Shown piece after piece: positions 26,169 through 34,672 of a stretch of 39,574 nt of DNA. The stretch's first letter is position 1. Each line of letters opens with the position of its first letter. A model generated the notes under the pieces. That model did no database searches and had not been told where the DNA came from. It saw only the letters and a program-made list of their open reading frames with translations. The translations under genes were made by a program, and so were the position numbers. The stretch covers positions 1-39,574 of the forward strand of contig USMD01000002.1 in the NCBI GenBank assembly GCA_900555725.1, in the 5' to 3' direction. Origin of the DNA: an uncultured Garciella sp. GTDB taxonomy: Bacteria > Bacillota > Clostridia > Eubacteriales > Garciellaceae.

Positions 26169-26960
26169 ATGAGAAAATATTTACCTCTATTTTTGGGAAT
26201 GGTTTTATCTTTTTTATTAGTAGGCTGTAGCCAGCCGGATACATCCCAAGAGAGCGGCAATGAAAACTCCACGGAAATTACTGTAGCTGCGGCAGCGAGT
26301 CTAACAGACGTTATGGAAGAGATTTCTGAGGTCTATCAAGAAAAAAACCCAGAAGTAAAAATCGCCTTTACTTTTGGAAGCTCAGGTTCTCTTATGAATC
26401 AAATAGAAGAAGGAGCTCCTGTGGATGTATTTTTATCTGCTGCTTCCAAACAGATGGATCAATTAGAAAAAAAGAATTTAATTGGGAAAGATACTAGAAA
26501 GGATTTATTGGAAAATGAAATAGTTCTAATTGTCCCTAAAAACGCAGATAAAGAGATTTCAAACTTTGAGGATATTGCTACAAAAAAGGTAGAAAAAATT
26601 GCCTTGGGAGATCCAGAAAGTGTTCCGGCAGGTCAATATTCTAAGGAAATCCTCCATTATTTGAATGTAGAAGGGCAGATAGAGGATAAGGTGGTGAAAG
26701 GCACTGATGTGAGACAAGTACTGTCTTGGGTAGAGACAGGGGAAGTAGATTGTGGGATGGTATATGCTACCGATGCTATGACTTCAGATTCAGTGAAAGT
26801 GGTGGTCAAAGCTCCTAAAGGATCCCATAAACCAGTGGTTTATCCCGCTGCTCTGATTCAAGGGAGTAAGAATTTAGAAGAAAGCCAGAAGTTTTTAGAG
26901 TTTCTATCCACTAAAGAAGCTCGAGAAATATTTGAAAAATACGGATTTCAGTCTTTTTAA
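26169..26960 (+). CDS. modA: Molybdate ABC transporter substrate-binding lipoprotein ModA
   Basis: The 263-residue product begins with a lipoprotein signal peptide ending in the lipobox LLVGCS (Cys20). The mature part is typical ModA: ITVAAAASLTDVMEEISEVYQ, FTFGSSGSLMNQIEEGAPVDVFLSA, and ALGDPESVPAGQYSKEIL, which contribute the oxyanion-binding residues. It captures molybdate or tungstate outside the cell. It is the first gene of modABC, 40 bases before modB. Molybdate versus tungstate preference cannot be told from sequence by eye. Confidence 0.93.
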   Translation: MRKYLPLFLGMVLSFLLVGCSQPDTSQESGNENSTEITVAAAASLTDVMEEISEVYQEKNPEVKIAFTFGSSGSLMNQIEEGAPVDVFLSAASKQMDQLEKKNLIGKDTRKDLLENEIVLIVPKNADKEISNFEDIATKKVEKIALGDPESVPAGQYSKEILHYLNVEGQIEDKVVKGTDVRQVLSWVETGEVDCGMVYATDAMTSDSVKVVVKAPKGSHKPVVYPAALIQGSKNLEESQKFLEFLSTKEAREIFEKYGFQSF

Positions 26961-27000
26961 TTTCATTTATCTGTCTAGTATTGGAGAGGAGAAAAAAATA

Positions 27001-27666
27001 ATGGATTATTCACCTCTGATAATATCCCTTAAAACATCTATTCTAGCTACCCTATTGACTTTTTTATTAGGGATGTTTGCAGCGAATAAGGTGAGAAAAG
27101 TAAAGAGGTTTCGAGGTTTCTTAGATGGAATTTTTATTTTGCCTATGGTACTTCCCCCAACGGTGTTGGGCTTTTTTCTTTTAATTCTCTTTGGAAACAA
27201 TAGTATAGTTGGAAACCTTTTGAGTTTTCTTCATGTGGACATTATCTTTTCTTGGAAAGCTACTGTAGTTGCCTCTACTGTAGTTGCCTTTCCATTGATG
27301 TATCGTACTACCTTAAGTGCCTTTGATGAAATAGATGAAAATATCATTTATGCAGCCCAAACCTTGGGAATGAGTGAGTTTAAAATTTTTTGGCAGATTA
27401 TTTTTCCCAATTCCCGATCGGGGATTTTAGGGGGAACCATTATGGCCTTCGCGAGGGCATTGGGAGAGTTTGGGGCTACTATGATGATTGCTGGAAATAT
27501 CCAAGGAAAGACTCAAACTATTCCTATTGCAATTTATACTGCCGTTCAAGGGGGAGACAGGCTAACAGCCTATCGATGGACCCTTGTGGTTATGCTCTTT
27601 TCCTTTACTATGATGGTATTGATGAATTATTTTAATCGTCATCAGAAGTTGAAAAGGTCGAGGTGA
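27001..27666 (+). CDS. modB: Molybdate ABC transporter permease ModB
   Basis: The 221-residue integral membrane protein has about five membrane segments and the binding-protein-dependent permease signature ARALGEFGATMMIAGNIQGKTQTIP near residue 155, which is diagnostic for ModB. The frame is open upstream to 26932, overlapping modA, but GGAGAGGAG precedes the ATG at 27001. The modC start lies 4 bases after its stop, so the genes are translationally close. Confidence 0.94.
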   Translation: MDYSPLIISLKTSILATLLTFLLGMFAANKVRKVKRFRGFLDGIFILPMVLPPTVLGFFLLILFGNNSIVGNLLSFLHVDIIFSWKATVVASTVVAFPLMYRTTLSAFDEIDENIIYAAQTLGMSEFKIFWQIIFPNSRSGILGGTIMAFARALGEFGATMMIAGNIQGKTQTIPIAIYTAVQGGDRLTAYRWTLVVMLFSFTMMVLMNYFNRHQKLKRSR

Positions 27667-27670
27667 TCTG

Positions 27671-28693
27671 ATGAGTCTATTGGTAAATATTCAAAAGAGA
27701 TTTCAAGATTTCTTTTTAGACGTAGAATTTCAAGCGGAAAAAGAAGTTATGGCGGTATTGGGAGTTTCAGGAGCTGGAAAAAGTTTGACCTTAAAATGTA
27801 TTGCAGGAATTATACAGCCGGATGCTGGATATATTGAACTAAATGGGAGGGTGCTCTATGATTCTAAAAGGAACATTCATTTACCCCCTCAACAGCGTAA
27901 GGTGGGATATCTTTTTCAAAATTATGCCCTATTTCCCAATATGACTGTAGAGAAAAATATAGGCTGCGGGATAAGAGAGAAAAATAAAGAAGCCATTATT
28001 GCAGAATATATCAAAAGATTTCGATTGGAAGGACTAGAAAAACGATATCCTACTCAATTGTCAGGAGGACAGCAGCAAAGAGTAGCCTTGGCAAGGATTT
28101 TTGCTTCTCAGCCAGAATTATTAATGTTAGACGAACCCTTTTCTGCTTTGGATCATTATCTAAAATGGGAGTTGGAACAAGAACTTATGGATTTTTTAGA
28201 AGAATATAAAGGAACGGTTTTATATGTATCCCATAATCGCAATGAAGTCTATCGCCTTTGTGATCGGGTCGTTGTCATGGGAAAGGGAAAAAGCGAACCC
28301 CCTTGTGCCATAAAAGAATTATTTGAGTCTCCAAAGACTTTAGATGCCACCATATTATCTGGTTGTAAAAATATTTCTAGAGCCCAAAAGATATCTGATG
28401 ATAAGATTAGAGCTTTAGATTGGGATATGACCCTTACCACCAATACAAAACTATCCCATGGAATTTCTTATGTGGGGATTCACCCTCATCATATTGCTCT
28501 AGTAGAAAAGGAAAGGGAAAATACTTTTTTGTTAAAGGTTCATAGAAAGGTAGAAAATACTTTTGAAAATATTTTAATCTTTGAAACGGGAAATAGCAGA
28601 CTTCGGGTGGAACTGGATAAACATCAGAAGTTAGAAAATAATAGGCAGATGCGTATCCAACTACCAAAAGAGAAACTAATTTTAATAGGATAG
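27671..28693 (+). CDS. modC: Molybdate ABC transporter ATPase ModC
   Basis: The 340-residue ATPase has Walker A GVSGAGKSLTLK near residue 34, signature LSGGQQQRVALARIFA near 130, and Walker B LLMLDEPFSALD near 150. A C-terminal regulatory part of about 100 residues is TOBE-like but weakly conserved (GISYVGIHPHHIALVEKE). It powers ModB. Downstream, a new promoter and an RNA leader begin the next operon. Confidence 0.93.
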   Translation: MSLLVNIQKRFQDFFLDVEFQAEKEVMAVLGVSGAGKSLTLKCIAGIIQPDAGYIELNGRVLYDSKRNIHLPPQQRKVGYLFQNYALFPNMTVEKNIGCGIREKNKEAIIAEYIKRFRLEGLEKRYPTQLSGGQQQRVALARIFASQPELLMLDEPFSALDHYLKWELEQELMDFLEEYKGTVLYVSHNRNEVYRLCDRVVVMGKGKSEPPCAIKELFESPKTLDATILSGCKNISRAQKISDDKIRALDWDMTLTTNTKLSHGISYVGIHPHHIALVEKERENTFLLKVHRKVENTFENILIFETGNSRLRVELDKHQKLENNRQMRIQLPKEKLILIG

Positions 28694-28718
28694 AAAAAGA
28701 ATAAGAAGGAAGTATATG

Positions 28719-28747
28719 TTTACTTTTTAGACATATTATGGTATCAT
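28719..28747 (+). promoter_or_regulatory. Promoter of the NikA-like operon leader
   Basis: TTTACT (28719-28724) and TATCAT (28742-28747) are 17 bases apart. The expected start near 28754 is just upstream of the conserved leader hairpin. Confidence 0.55.
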
Positions 28748-28753
28748 AAAAGA

Positions 28754-28893
28754 AATATAGAATTGCATTGTCGAAGCAATGCGATAGAAAGAATTAGGTT
28801 TTCATACATATGAAATAAAAAGAGAAAAAGATTTAATAAATGCCATGAAGGTTTTATTCCTTAAGAATAAGGAATTCCTTTGTGGTTTTTTGC
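28754..28893 (+). ncRNA. Structured leader element with attenuator-like terminator, copy 1
   Basis: The element begins with a hairpin GCATTG/CAATGC around TCGAAG (28765-28782) and ends with a two-part terminator. CCATGAAGG (28843-28851) pairs with CCTTTGTGG (28877-28885), and inside it ATTCCTT pairs with AAGGAAT around AAGAAT, followed by TTTTTTGC. A second copy at 39379-39500 keeps CATTGTCGAAGCAATG, CCATGAAGG and CCTTTGTGG exactly, while the inner stem changes to TCTCTT/AAGAGA, with compensating base changes. The terminator ends about 20 bases before the NikA-like start. It may be a cis-regulatory RNA. I do not recognise its class. Confidence 0.6.
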
Positions 28894-28914
28894 TTTTGGA
28901 AGGGGAGTGAAGGT

Positions 28915-30528
28915 ATGAAGCAGAAGGAATTTTCTCAGCTAACGATTGTTTTATTAGTAAGTATGTTAGTTTTTTCAGGATGTGCTAGTCAGCCATCCAG
29001 TAAAGAGACAGCCAAAGAAGCTGATTCCAAACCAAAAGATGAATTGGTCATGGCTGTAGGGAGTGAGCCAGATGGGGGATTTGATCCTATTACTGGTTGG
29101 GGAAGATATGGGAATCCCCTTTTTCAAAGTACATTGGTGGATACAGATCCTGATATGAAGATTGTAAAGGATTTGGCTACCGATTATCAAGTAAGCGAGG
29201 ATGGTTTTACCTGGACCTTTACCCTTCGGGGGGATGCCTATTTTACCGATGGGGAAAAAGTGACAGCAGAGGATGTGGTATTTACCTTTGAAAGGGCCAA
29301 AGAGAGTGGCTCTATTGTGGATTTAACCAATATGAAAAGTGTTTCTATGATAGATGAAACTACAGTGAAGTTTACCTTAGAAAAGCCTGATTCTTCCTTT
29401 ATTTATACCATAGCAGCTACAGGAATTGTACCAAAGCACGCTTATGGACCTGATTATGGCGAAAACCCTATAGGAAGTGGTCCCTTTAAGCTAGTACAAT
29501 GGGATAAGGGACAGCAGATTCTTATGGAAGCCAATGAGAAGTATTATGGAAAAGTACCAGAGATGAAAAAAATCACTATTTTATTTATGGAGGAAGATGC
29601 AGCTTTGGCAGCAGCCCAAGCAGGGCAATTGGATGTGGCTATGACCTCTGCTAGCCTTGCTCAACAGAAAATAGACGGAATGCATTTACAAGTAGTAAAG
29701 ACCATAGACAATCGTGGACTCACCTTACCTTATTTACCCGATGAGGGAAAAGTAACGGAAGATGGATATAAGATAGGAAATCATGTGACATCGGATATAG
29801 CCATAAGGCGAGCTCTGTCCTATGGAGTGGATCGGAAGGCGTTGGTAAAGGATGTTCTCAATGGCTATGGAAGGCCTGCCTATAGTGAGGCAGATGGGAT
29901 GCCATGGGCCAATGACGCCACAACGGTAGAATATGATGTAGAAAAGGCAAAAAATATTTTAGAAGAGGCAGGTTGGGTAGACCAGAATCATGATGGAATC
30001 CGAGAAAAAAATGGACAGAAAGCCCAGTTTAATCTCCTCTATGATGCCAATGATTCTACTAGACAGGTTTTGGCCAATGCAGTTTCCCTACAGGCAGAAG
30101 AGCTGGGAATTAAAATTACTATTGAAGGTACCAGCTGGGATGTCATTGATCAGAGGATGTATAGTGAAGGGGTTGTAATGGGATGGGGAGCCCAAAGTCC
30201 TGTAGAAACTTATTTACTTTATCATAGCGACAATATGGGAAGAGACTATTATAATCCTGAGTATTTTTCCAATGAAAAGGTAGATGAACATATTGATAAG
30301 GCAATGAGTGCATTGGATTTGGAAGAATCTATGGAGCATTGGAAAAAGGTTCAATGGGATGGAGAAACAGGGGTAGCTACCAAAGGAGAATCTCCCTGGG
30401 TATGGTTGGTCAATGTGGATCACTTGTATTATGTAAGGGATGGTTTGGATATTGGAGCTCAAAAGATACATCCCCATGGGCATGCATGGCCACTACTTGC
30501 TAATTTAAAGGATTGGAGTTGGGAGTAA
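28915..30528 (+). CDS. NikA-like substrate-binding lipoprotein (nickel/metallophore or peptide ABC importer)
   Basis: The 537-residue protein is a family 5 extracellular solute-binding protein. A lipoprotein signal ends in VFSGCAS, and the mature domain shows YQVSEDGFTWTFTLRGDAYFTDGEKVTAEDVVFTF, NPIGSGPFKLVQWDKGQ and IRRALSYGVDRKAL. HPHGHAWPLL near the C-terminus resembles NikA/CntA-type metal or metallophore binders, but peptide binding cannot be excluded. The frame opens at a GTG (28882) that lies inside the leader terminator; ATG 28915 has GGAAGGGGAGTGAAGG upstream and is chosen. Four further transporter genes follow. Repeat A3 separates it from the first permease. Confidence 0.85.
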   Translation: MKQKEFSQLTIVLLVSMLVFSGCASQPSSKETAKEADSKPKDELVMAVGSEPDGGFDPITGWGRYGNPLFQSTLVDTDPDMKIVKDLATDYQVSEDGFTWTFTLRGDAYFTDGEKVTAEDVVFTFERAKESGSIVDLTNMKSVSMIDETTVKFTLEKPDSSFIYTIAATGIVPKHAYGPDYGENPIGSGPFKLVQWDKGQQILMEANEKYYGKVPEMKKITILFMEEDAALAAAQAGQLDVAMTSASLAQQKIDGMHLQVVKTIDNRGLTLPYLPDEGKVTEDGYKIGNHVTSDIAIRRALSYGVDRKALVKDVLNGYGRPAYSEADGMPWANDATTVEYDVEKAKNILEEAGWVDQNHDGIREKNGQKAQFNLLYDANDSTRQVLANAVSLQAEELGIKITIEGTSWDVIDQRMYSEGVVMGWGAQSPVETYLLYHSDNMGRDYYNPEYFSNEKVDEHIDKAMSALDLEESMEHWKKVQWDGETGVATKGESPWVWLVNVDHLYYVRDGLDIGAQKIHPHGHAWPLLANLKDWSWE

Positions 30529-30540
30529 AAATTTTATATT

Positions 30541-30652
30541 TAGGGATAGATGTCTTCATTTCACTACTCCACAAATGCCCTTTTTTTAAAATAGTAAAAA
30601 ATAAGTAAAAAAAGAGGCATTAAGTCGTTGCTTCATGAAACATCTATCCCTA
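30541..30652. repeat. MITE-like inverted repeat, family A copy 3 (long)
   Basis: TAGGGATAGATGTCTTCAT (30541-30559) pairs with ATGAAACATCTATCCCTA (30635-30652). The interior arms (ACAAATGCCCTTTTTTT against AAAAAAAGAGGCATT) also pair, so nearly the whole element folds into one long hairpin. It lies inside the transporter operon, between the binding-protein and permease genes. Confidence 0.8.
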
Positions 30653-30718
30653 TCATAGGATGATATTCTAATAAGCATCTGAATTTTATAAGATGTTAGA
30701 AGATAAAAGAGGGATCTT

Positions 30719-31705
30719 ATGGATAGAAAGTTTTTTAAGGGAATCATACAAAACTTTATACGGCTCATTACTCTATTGGTGGCAGTATGCATCATTGCAT
30801 TCTTTTTGATTCGTGTCTCTCCCATTGATCCGGTGCAGGCCTATGTGGGAGCAGGGGTGGCGGTGAGTCCAGAGCAAAGGGAAAATATTGAGAGCTTTTG
30901 GGGGTTAAATCAGTCCCCTGTAGAACAATTTTTTTCTTGGGGATCGGCTATTTTGCAGGGGGATTTTGGGGTCTCTCTCATTTATAGACGACCTGTATTA
31001 GATGTGCTAATAGAAAAGGTTAGTAATTCTATTTTCCTTATGGGATTATCCTGGATTTTATCGGGAGTGATTGGGTATGTATTAGGATTGATTATGGGGG
31101 CTTATCGGGAGAGACTACCGGATAGAATTCTAAAAACGATTTGTCTTACCTTGGCTTCTACCCCGACTTTTTGGGTAGGGTTGATTCTTCTTTTAATATT
31201 CTCTGCTGGATTAAAATGGTTTCCTATTGGATTAAGTGTCCCCATTGGAATGATGGCAGAGGAGGTGACTTTTTCTCAAAAACTCTATCATACCATCTTA
31301 CCTGCCCTGGCTTTAAGTCTTACTTCTTTTAGTTCAGTGGCATTGCATACAAGGGGTAAGGTGGTTTCGGCCTTACAAAGTGATTATGTTCTTTTTGCAA
31401 AGGCTAGGGGAGAAAGTCCTAGACAAATCATTGGAAATCATGTAATCCGAAATACCCTTTTACCTGCGATTACCTTACAATTTGCTTCCTTTAGCGAATT
31501 GTTTGGAGGAAGTGTATTGGTGGAGCAGGTATTTTCTTATCCAGGACTTGGCAAGGCAGCTGTGGAGGCAGGCTTAAGAAGTGATGTTCCCTTACTCCTT
31601 GGGGTCACTTTGTTTAGTGCTTTGTTTGTATTTATCGGAAATTCCGTTGCAAATATGATTTATGGTTTGGTGGATCCAAAGATAAGGGAGATGAATTATG
31701 AATAG
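30719..31705 (+). CDS. NikB-like ABC transporter permease
   Basis: The 328-residue integral membrane protein is of the DppB/NikB permease type with about six membrane segments. Near the end it shows the EAA-type loop DYVLFAKARGESPRQIIGNHVIRNTLLPAITLQ (about residues 220-252) and LVEQVFSYPGLGKAAVEA. AAAGAGGG precedes its ATG. It overlaps the next permease gene by 8 bases, indicating coupled translation. It forms the channel with the NikC-like protein. Confidence 0.9.
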   Translation: MDRKFFKGIIQNFIRLITLLVAVCIIAFFLIRVSPIDPVQAYVGAGVAVSPEQRENIESFWGLNQSPVEQFFSWGSAILQGDFGVSLIYRRPVLDVLIEKVSNSIFLMGLSWILSGVIGYVLGLIMGAYRERLPDRILKTICLTLASTPTFWVGLILLLIFSAGLKWFPIGLSVPIGMMAEEVTFSQKLYHTILPALALSLTSFSSVALHTRGKVVSALQSDYVLFAKARGESPRQIIGNHVIRNTLLPAITLQFASFSELFGGSVLVEQVFSYPGLGKAAVEAGLRSDVPLLLGVTLFSALFVFIGNSVANMIYGLVDPKIREMNYE

Positions 31706-32513
31706 GCGAACAAAATCCTTAATGTTGATATTGGTTATGGGAACAATCATTGCAATGATTTTAATTTGTGGATTATTGCTAGGCAAAGAGGATATTAAGG
31801 CCGATTTTTCTCAAAAGAATCAGTCCCCTTCTTTAGCATATCCCTTTGGTACCGATTGGATGGGAAGAAACATGCTTTTTAGAACGGTAGAAGGGCTCTC
31901 CATTAGTATATTGATAGGCTTGTTAGCATCCTTTATCAGCGCCATAATAGCAGTGTTTATTGGTGCTTTGGCAGGGGTAGGGCCGAAGTGGTTAGATCAA
32001 GGAATTTTATGGTTTATTGATTTGACTATGGGGATTCCCCATATGATATTATTAATTTTAATCTCTTTTGCAGTAGGTAGAGGGGCCAAGGGAATTTTAA
32101 TAGGAATTTCCATTACCCATTGGACCAGCTTAGCCAGATTAATACGGGGAGAAGTTCTTCAAATTCGAAATGAGGTTTATATTCAGGTGAGTAGAAAGCT
32201 GGGGAAGGGAATCTTTTATTTATTGAGAAAACATATTCTCCCCTATATTTTACCTCAAATATTGGTAGGTTTGGTATTAATGTTTCCCCATGCCATTTTA
32301 CATGAAGCATCTATTACCTTTTTAGGATTTGGATTATCTCCTGAACAACCAGCGGTAGGCATTATCTTATCAGAAAGTATGAGATATCTTTCTACAGGAA
32401 TGTGGTGGCTGGCTGTGTTCCCAGGAGTATCTTTAATTCTCATGGTGGTGCTATTTGATACTTTAGGGGATAATCTGAAAAGATTAGTAGATCCCAATAA
32501 TGCTCAGGAGTGA
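31698..32513 (+). CDS. NikC-like ABC transporter permease
   Basis: The 271-residue membrane protein matches the DppC/NikC partner permease. It has an N-terminal membrane segment, then SLAYPFGTDWMGRNMLFRTVEG (typical of this family), the EAA loop VYIQVSRKLGKGIFYLLRKHILPYILPQI, and EASITFLGFGLSPEQPAVGIILSE. The start lies inside the preceding gene with GGGAGATG upstream. The heterodimer with NikB is assumed from family knowledge. Confidence 0.9.
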   Translation: MNRRTKSLMLILVMGTIIAMILICGLLLGKEDIKADFSQKNQSPSLAYPFGTDWMGRNMLFRTVEGLSISILIGLLASFISAIIAVFIGALAGVGPKWLDQGILWFIDLTMGIPHMILLILISFAVGRGAKGILIGISITHWTSLARLIRGEVLQIRNEVYIQVSRKLGKGIFYLLRKHILPYILPQILVGLVLMFPHAILHEASITFLGFGLSPEQPAVGIILSESMRYLSTGMWWLAVFPGVSLILMVVLFDTLGDNLKRLVDPNNAQE

Positions 32514-32523
32514 GGTGAATGTC

Positions 32524-33450
32524 ATGGAGCAGCCATTGCTAGAAATAAAGGATCTGTCCATTTCTTTTAAAATGTATCAAAAAGGAAGAAAACAATACAA
32601 TCAACAAACCATTTCTAATCTTTCTATCGATGTTCATAAGGGAGAATTAATGGTTATTGTAGGTTCTAGTGGAAGTGGGAAAAGTTTACTTGCCCATGGG
32701 ATTATGGGACTTCTTCCCAATAATGCTATTATGACTGGAACGATAAATTATGAGGGGAAAGAATTGACAGAAAAACACTTAGGAGACTTAAGGGGAGAAA
32801 AAATTGCCTTTATTCCTCAATCCATCTCCTATTTGGATCCCCTAATGAAAGTAGGAAGGCAGGTTCAAGGGGGGGATAGGAGTAAGGAAAGTAAAAAGAG
32901 ACAAAGAACATCCTTTCAGCGATATGATTTATGTGAAAAGTCGGAAAAATTTTATCCCTTTCAGTTATCAGGAGGGATGGCAAGAAGGGTATTAGTTGCT
33001 ACAGCAGCCCAAAAAGATGTAGATTTCATCATTGCCGATGAACCAACTCCGGGACTTGATTTAAAAATGGCCATGAAGACTTTAAAGTATTTTAGGGATT
33101 TTGCAGATCAAGGAAAGGCAGTACTGATGATTACCCACGATATTAATCTGGCTTTACAAGTAGCTGATAAAATAGCAGTATTTTATGCAGGAACCATTGT
33201 AGAAATAGCACCGGTGATAGATTTTGAAAAGGGAATAGAAGCTCTGCGGCATCCTTACACCAAGGCTTTATATAAGGCACTTCCCCAAAATGGTTTTGAA
33301 CCCATTCCTGGTTTTCAACCTTATAGTAAGGATAAGTCTTTAGGCTGTGTATTTGCCCCCAGATGCAATAGGGCAGATGAACATTGCAATGGGAAGATCT
33401 CTATGCGAAAACTTAGAGGTGGAATGGTGAGGTGTTATCATGCTTCTTGA
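32524..33450 (+). CDS. NikD/DppD-like ABC transporter ATPase
   Basis: The 308-residue ATPase has Walker A VGSSGSGKSLLAHG, signature QLSGGMARRVLVA, Walker B FIIADEPTPGLD and a C-terminal oligopeptide/nickel-type extension with a cysteine pattern (GCVFAPRCNRADEHC...MVRCYHAS), which is typical of DppD-like subunits. The frame is open from 32500, but GAGGTGAATGTC precedes ATG 32524. It overlaps the partner ATPase by 11 bases. Confidence 0.88.
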   Translation: MEQPLLEIKDLSISFKMYQKGRKQYNQQTISNLSIDVHKGELMVIVGSSGSGKSLLAHGIMGLLPNNAIMTGTINYEGKELTEKHLGDLRGEKIAFIPQSISYLDPLMKVGRQVQGGDRSKESKKRQRTSFQRYDLCEKSEKFYPFQLSGGMARRVLVATAAQKDVDFIIADEPTPGLDLKMAMKTLKYFRDFADQGKAVLMITHDINLALQVADKIAVFYAGTIVEIAPVIDFEKGIEALRHPYTKALYKALPQNGFEPIPGFQPYSKDKSLGCVFAPRCNRADEHCNGKISMRKLRGGMVRCYHAS

Positions 33451-34084
33451 GGGAAAAAATATTAGCTTTCAATACGGCAAAGAAGAGTTTATTTTAGAGG
33501 ACTTTAATATTTCTATAGAAAGTGGAGAGCGGGTGGGATTCATTGCTAAAAGTGGCTACGGGAAAAGCACTCTGGCGAAAATCCTTGCAGGATATTTAAA
33601 GCCTACAAAGGGAGCGGTGCTTTTAGATAGAAAGCCGATCCCCCAAAAAGGATACCATCCTGTTCAGCTTATTTATCAGCATCCGGAAAAGGCAATCAAC
33701 CCACGATGGAAGATGAAAGAAGTGCTAGAAGAGGGAAATGTATTCAATGAAGAGATGATGAAGGAAATGGGCATTGAAAAACATTGGCTTAGCAGATATC
33801 CAGCAGAACTTTCTTCAGGAGAATTACAGCGATTTTCCATCGCTCGGGCAATGGGAAAAGAGACCAAATTTTTAATCGCCGATGAAATTACTACGATGTT
33901 AGATGTCATTAGTCAGGCACAGATTTGGAATATGGTTTTAAATCAGGTAGAAAAAAGAAATATCGGACTTTTGGTGATCACCCATAATATTCACCTGGCA
34001 GATAGGGTATGCACGAGGATGATTTATTTAGAGGATCATGGTAAAAAAAGAGAGTATGTATCATCAGGATTCCTAATCAAATAA
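33440..34084 (+). CDS. NikE/DppF-like ABC transporter ATPase, short
   Basis: The 214-residue ATPase has Walker A IAKSGYGKSTLAK, an altered signature ELSSGELQRFSIARAM (SSGE instead of SGGQ) and Walker B FLIADEITTMLD. It ends at about the point where typical NikE/DppF proteins (250 residues or more) would continue. The last dozen residues (REYVSSGFLIK) look unlike a normal family tail. Its stop overlaps the end of the truncated M56-type gene on the other strand, so a recombination junction may have clipped both genes. The nucleotide-binding core is complete, so it may still work. Confidence 0.85.
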   Translation: MLLEGKNISFQYGKEEFILEDFNISIESGERVGFIAKSGYGKSTLAKILAGYLKPTKGAVLLDRKPIPQKGYHPVQLIYQHPEKAINPRWKMKEVLEEGNVFNEEMMKEMGIEKHWLSRYPAELSSGELQRFSIARAMGKETKFLIADEITTMLDVISQAQIWNMVLNQVEKRNIGLLVITHNIHLADRVCTRMIYLEDHGKKREYVSSGFLIK

Positions 34085-34298
34085 GTATTATCATCATTTT
34101 CAATGATGGAAATGTAAGTGAAAATGCAAATTCAAACGGTAATAACATTCTAATGAAAAAAAGCAATCCAATATTAAATAATAGCTGTGGTGAAATTAGG
34201 AATTTTTTTGGCTCTAATTTCAACATTATCTGTAACAAAATAACAATAATTCCACATTGTAAAAATGCCGCAATTATAGACGATATCGAAAGGTTCAT
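34077..34298 (-). pseudogene. N-terminal remnant of a BlaR1/MecR1-type M56 membrane sensor
   Basis: The 73-residue frame has two or three hydrophobic segments and the pattern SISSIIAAFLQCGIIVILL then LLFFIRMLLPFEFAFSLTFPS, which resembles the first two membrane helices of M56-family sensor proteases. Those are normally 300-600 residues with an HExxH zinc site, which is absent here. Its start overlaps the end of the BlaI-type gene (ATGA), the standard blaI-blaR1 arrangement. The rest is missing because the frame runs into the end of the NikE-like gene. A functional tiny membrane protein is less likely. Confidence 0.6.
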
Positions 34299-34672
34299 TC
34301 TTTATCAACTTTCTTAAGTTCTTTTTTTTTCTTCTTAATTAATTGTTCAATTCTAGGCAAAATAGATGGATCATCTTTCTCTTCTAAAAAATGGTTGAGT
34401 AAGTTTTCAATTTCAATATCTTTATAAACCTCTAGAATAAACTTCTCTCTATCTACTATGGGAATGTATTTTCTTGTCAATGTTTTTCCAGAAAGCACTA
34501 CATCTTCCACCTTAATATAGTTCTTAGTGAGTAATTTTTTTAACACTGGTGAGACAGTACTTTTGCTAATTCCACTAATTTCTGCGATATCATTTACAGT
34601 TAGAGCAGTGTCAGAATCCCAAAGGATACTTAAAACATCTATTTCTCTGTTACTAAACTTTTTTCCTAGCAT
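34295..34672 (-). CDS. blaI: BlaI/MecI-type transcriptional repressor
   Basis: The 125-residue protein is a winged-helix repressor of the penicillinase-repressor family: FSNREIDVLSILWDSDTALTVNDIAEISGISKSTVSPVLKKLLTKNYI gives the winged helix, followed by a C-terminal dimerisation helix region. In known systems a BlaR1/MecR1 protease inactivates it. Here that partner is truncated. GGAG precedes the ATG. It is divergent from the secreted-protein gene, with ATATTGT repeats in the shared 194-base region, so it probably represses that module and itself. No beta-lactamase gene is nearby. Confidence 0.85.
   Translation of the reverse strand: MLGKKFSNREIDVLSILWDSDTALTVNDIAEISGISKSTVSPVLKKLLTKNYIKVEDVVLSGKTLTRKYIPIVDREKFILEVYKDIEIENLLNHFLEEKDDPSILPRIEQLIKKKKKELKKVDKE

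Noticed and set aside
27390..27635. 81-codon plus-strand frame inside modB
   Set aside because: It is a shadow frame of modB; modB keeps the full permease signature in its own frame.
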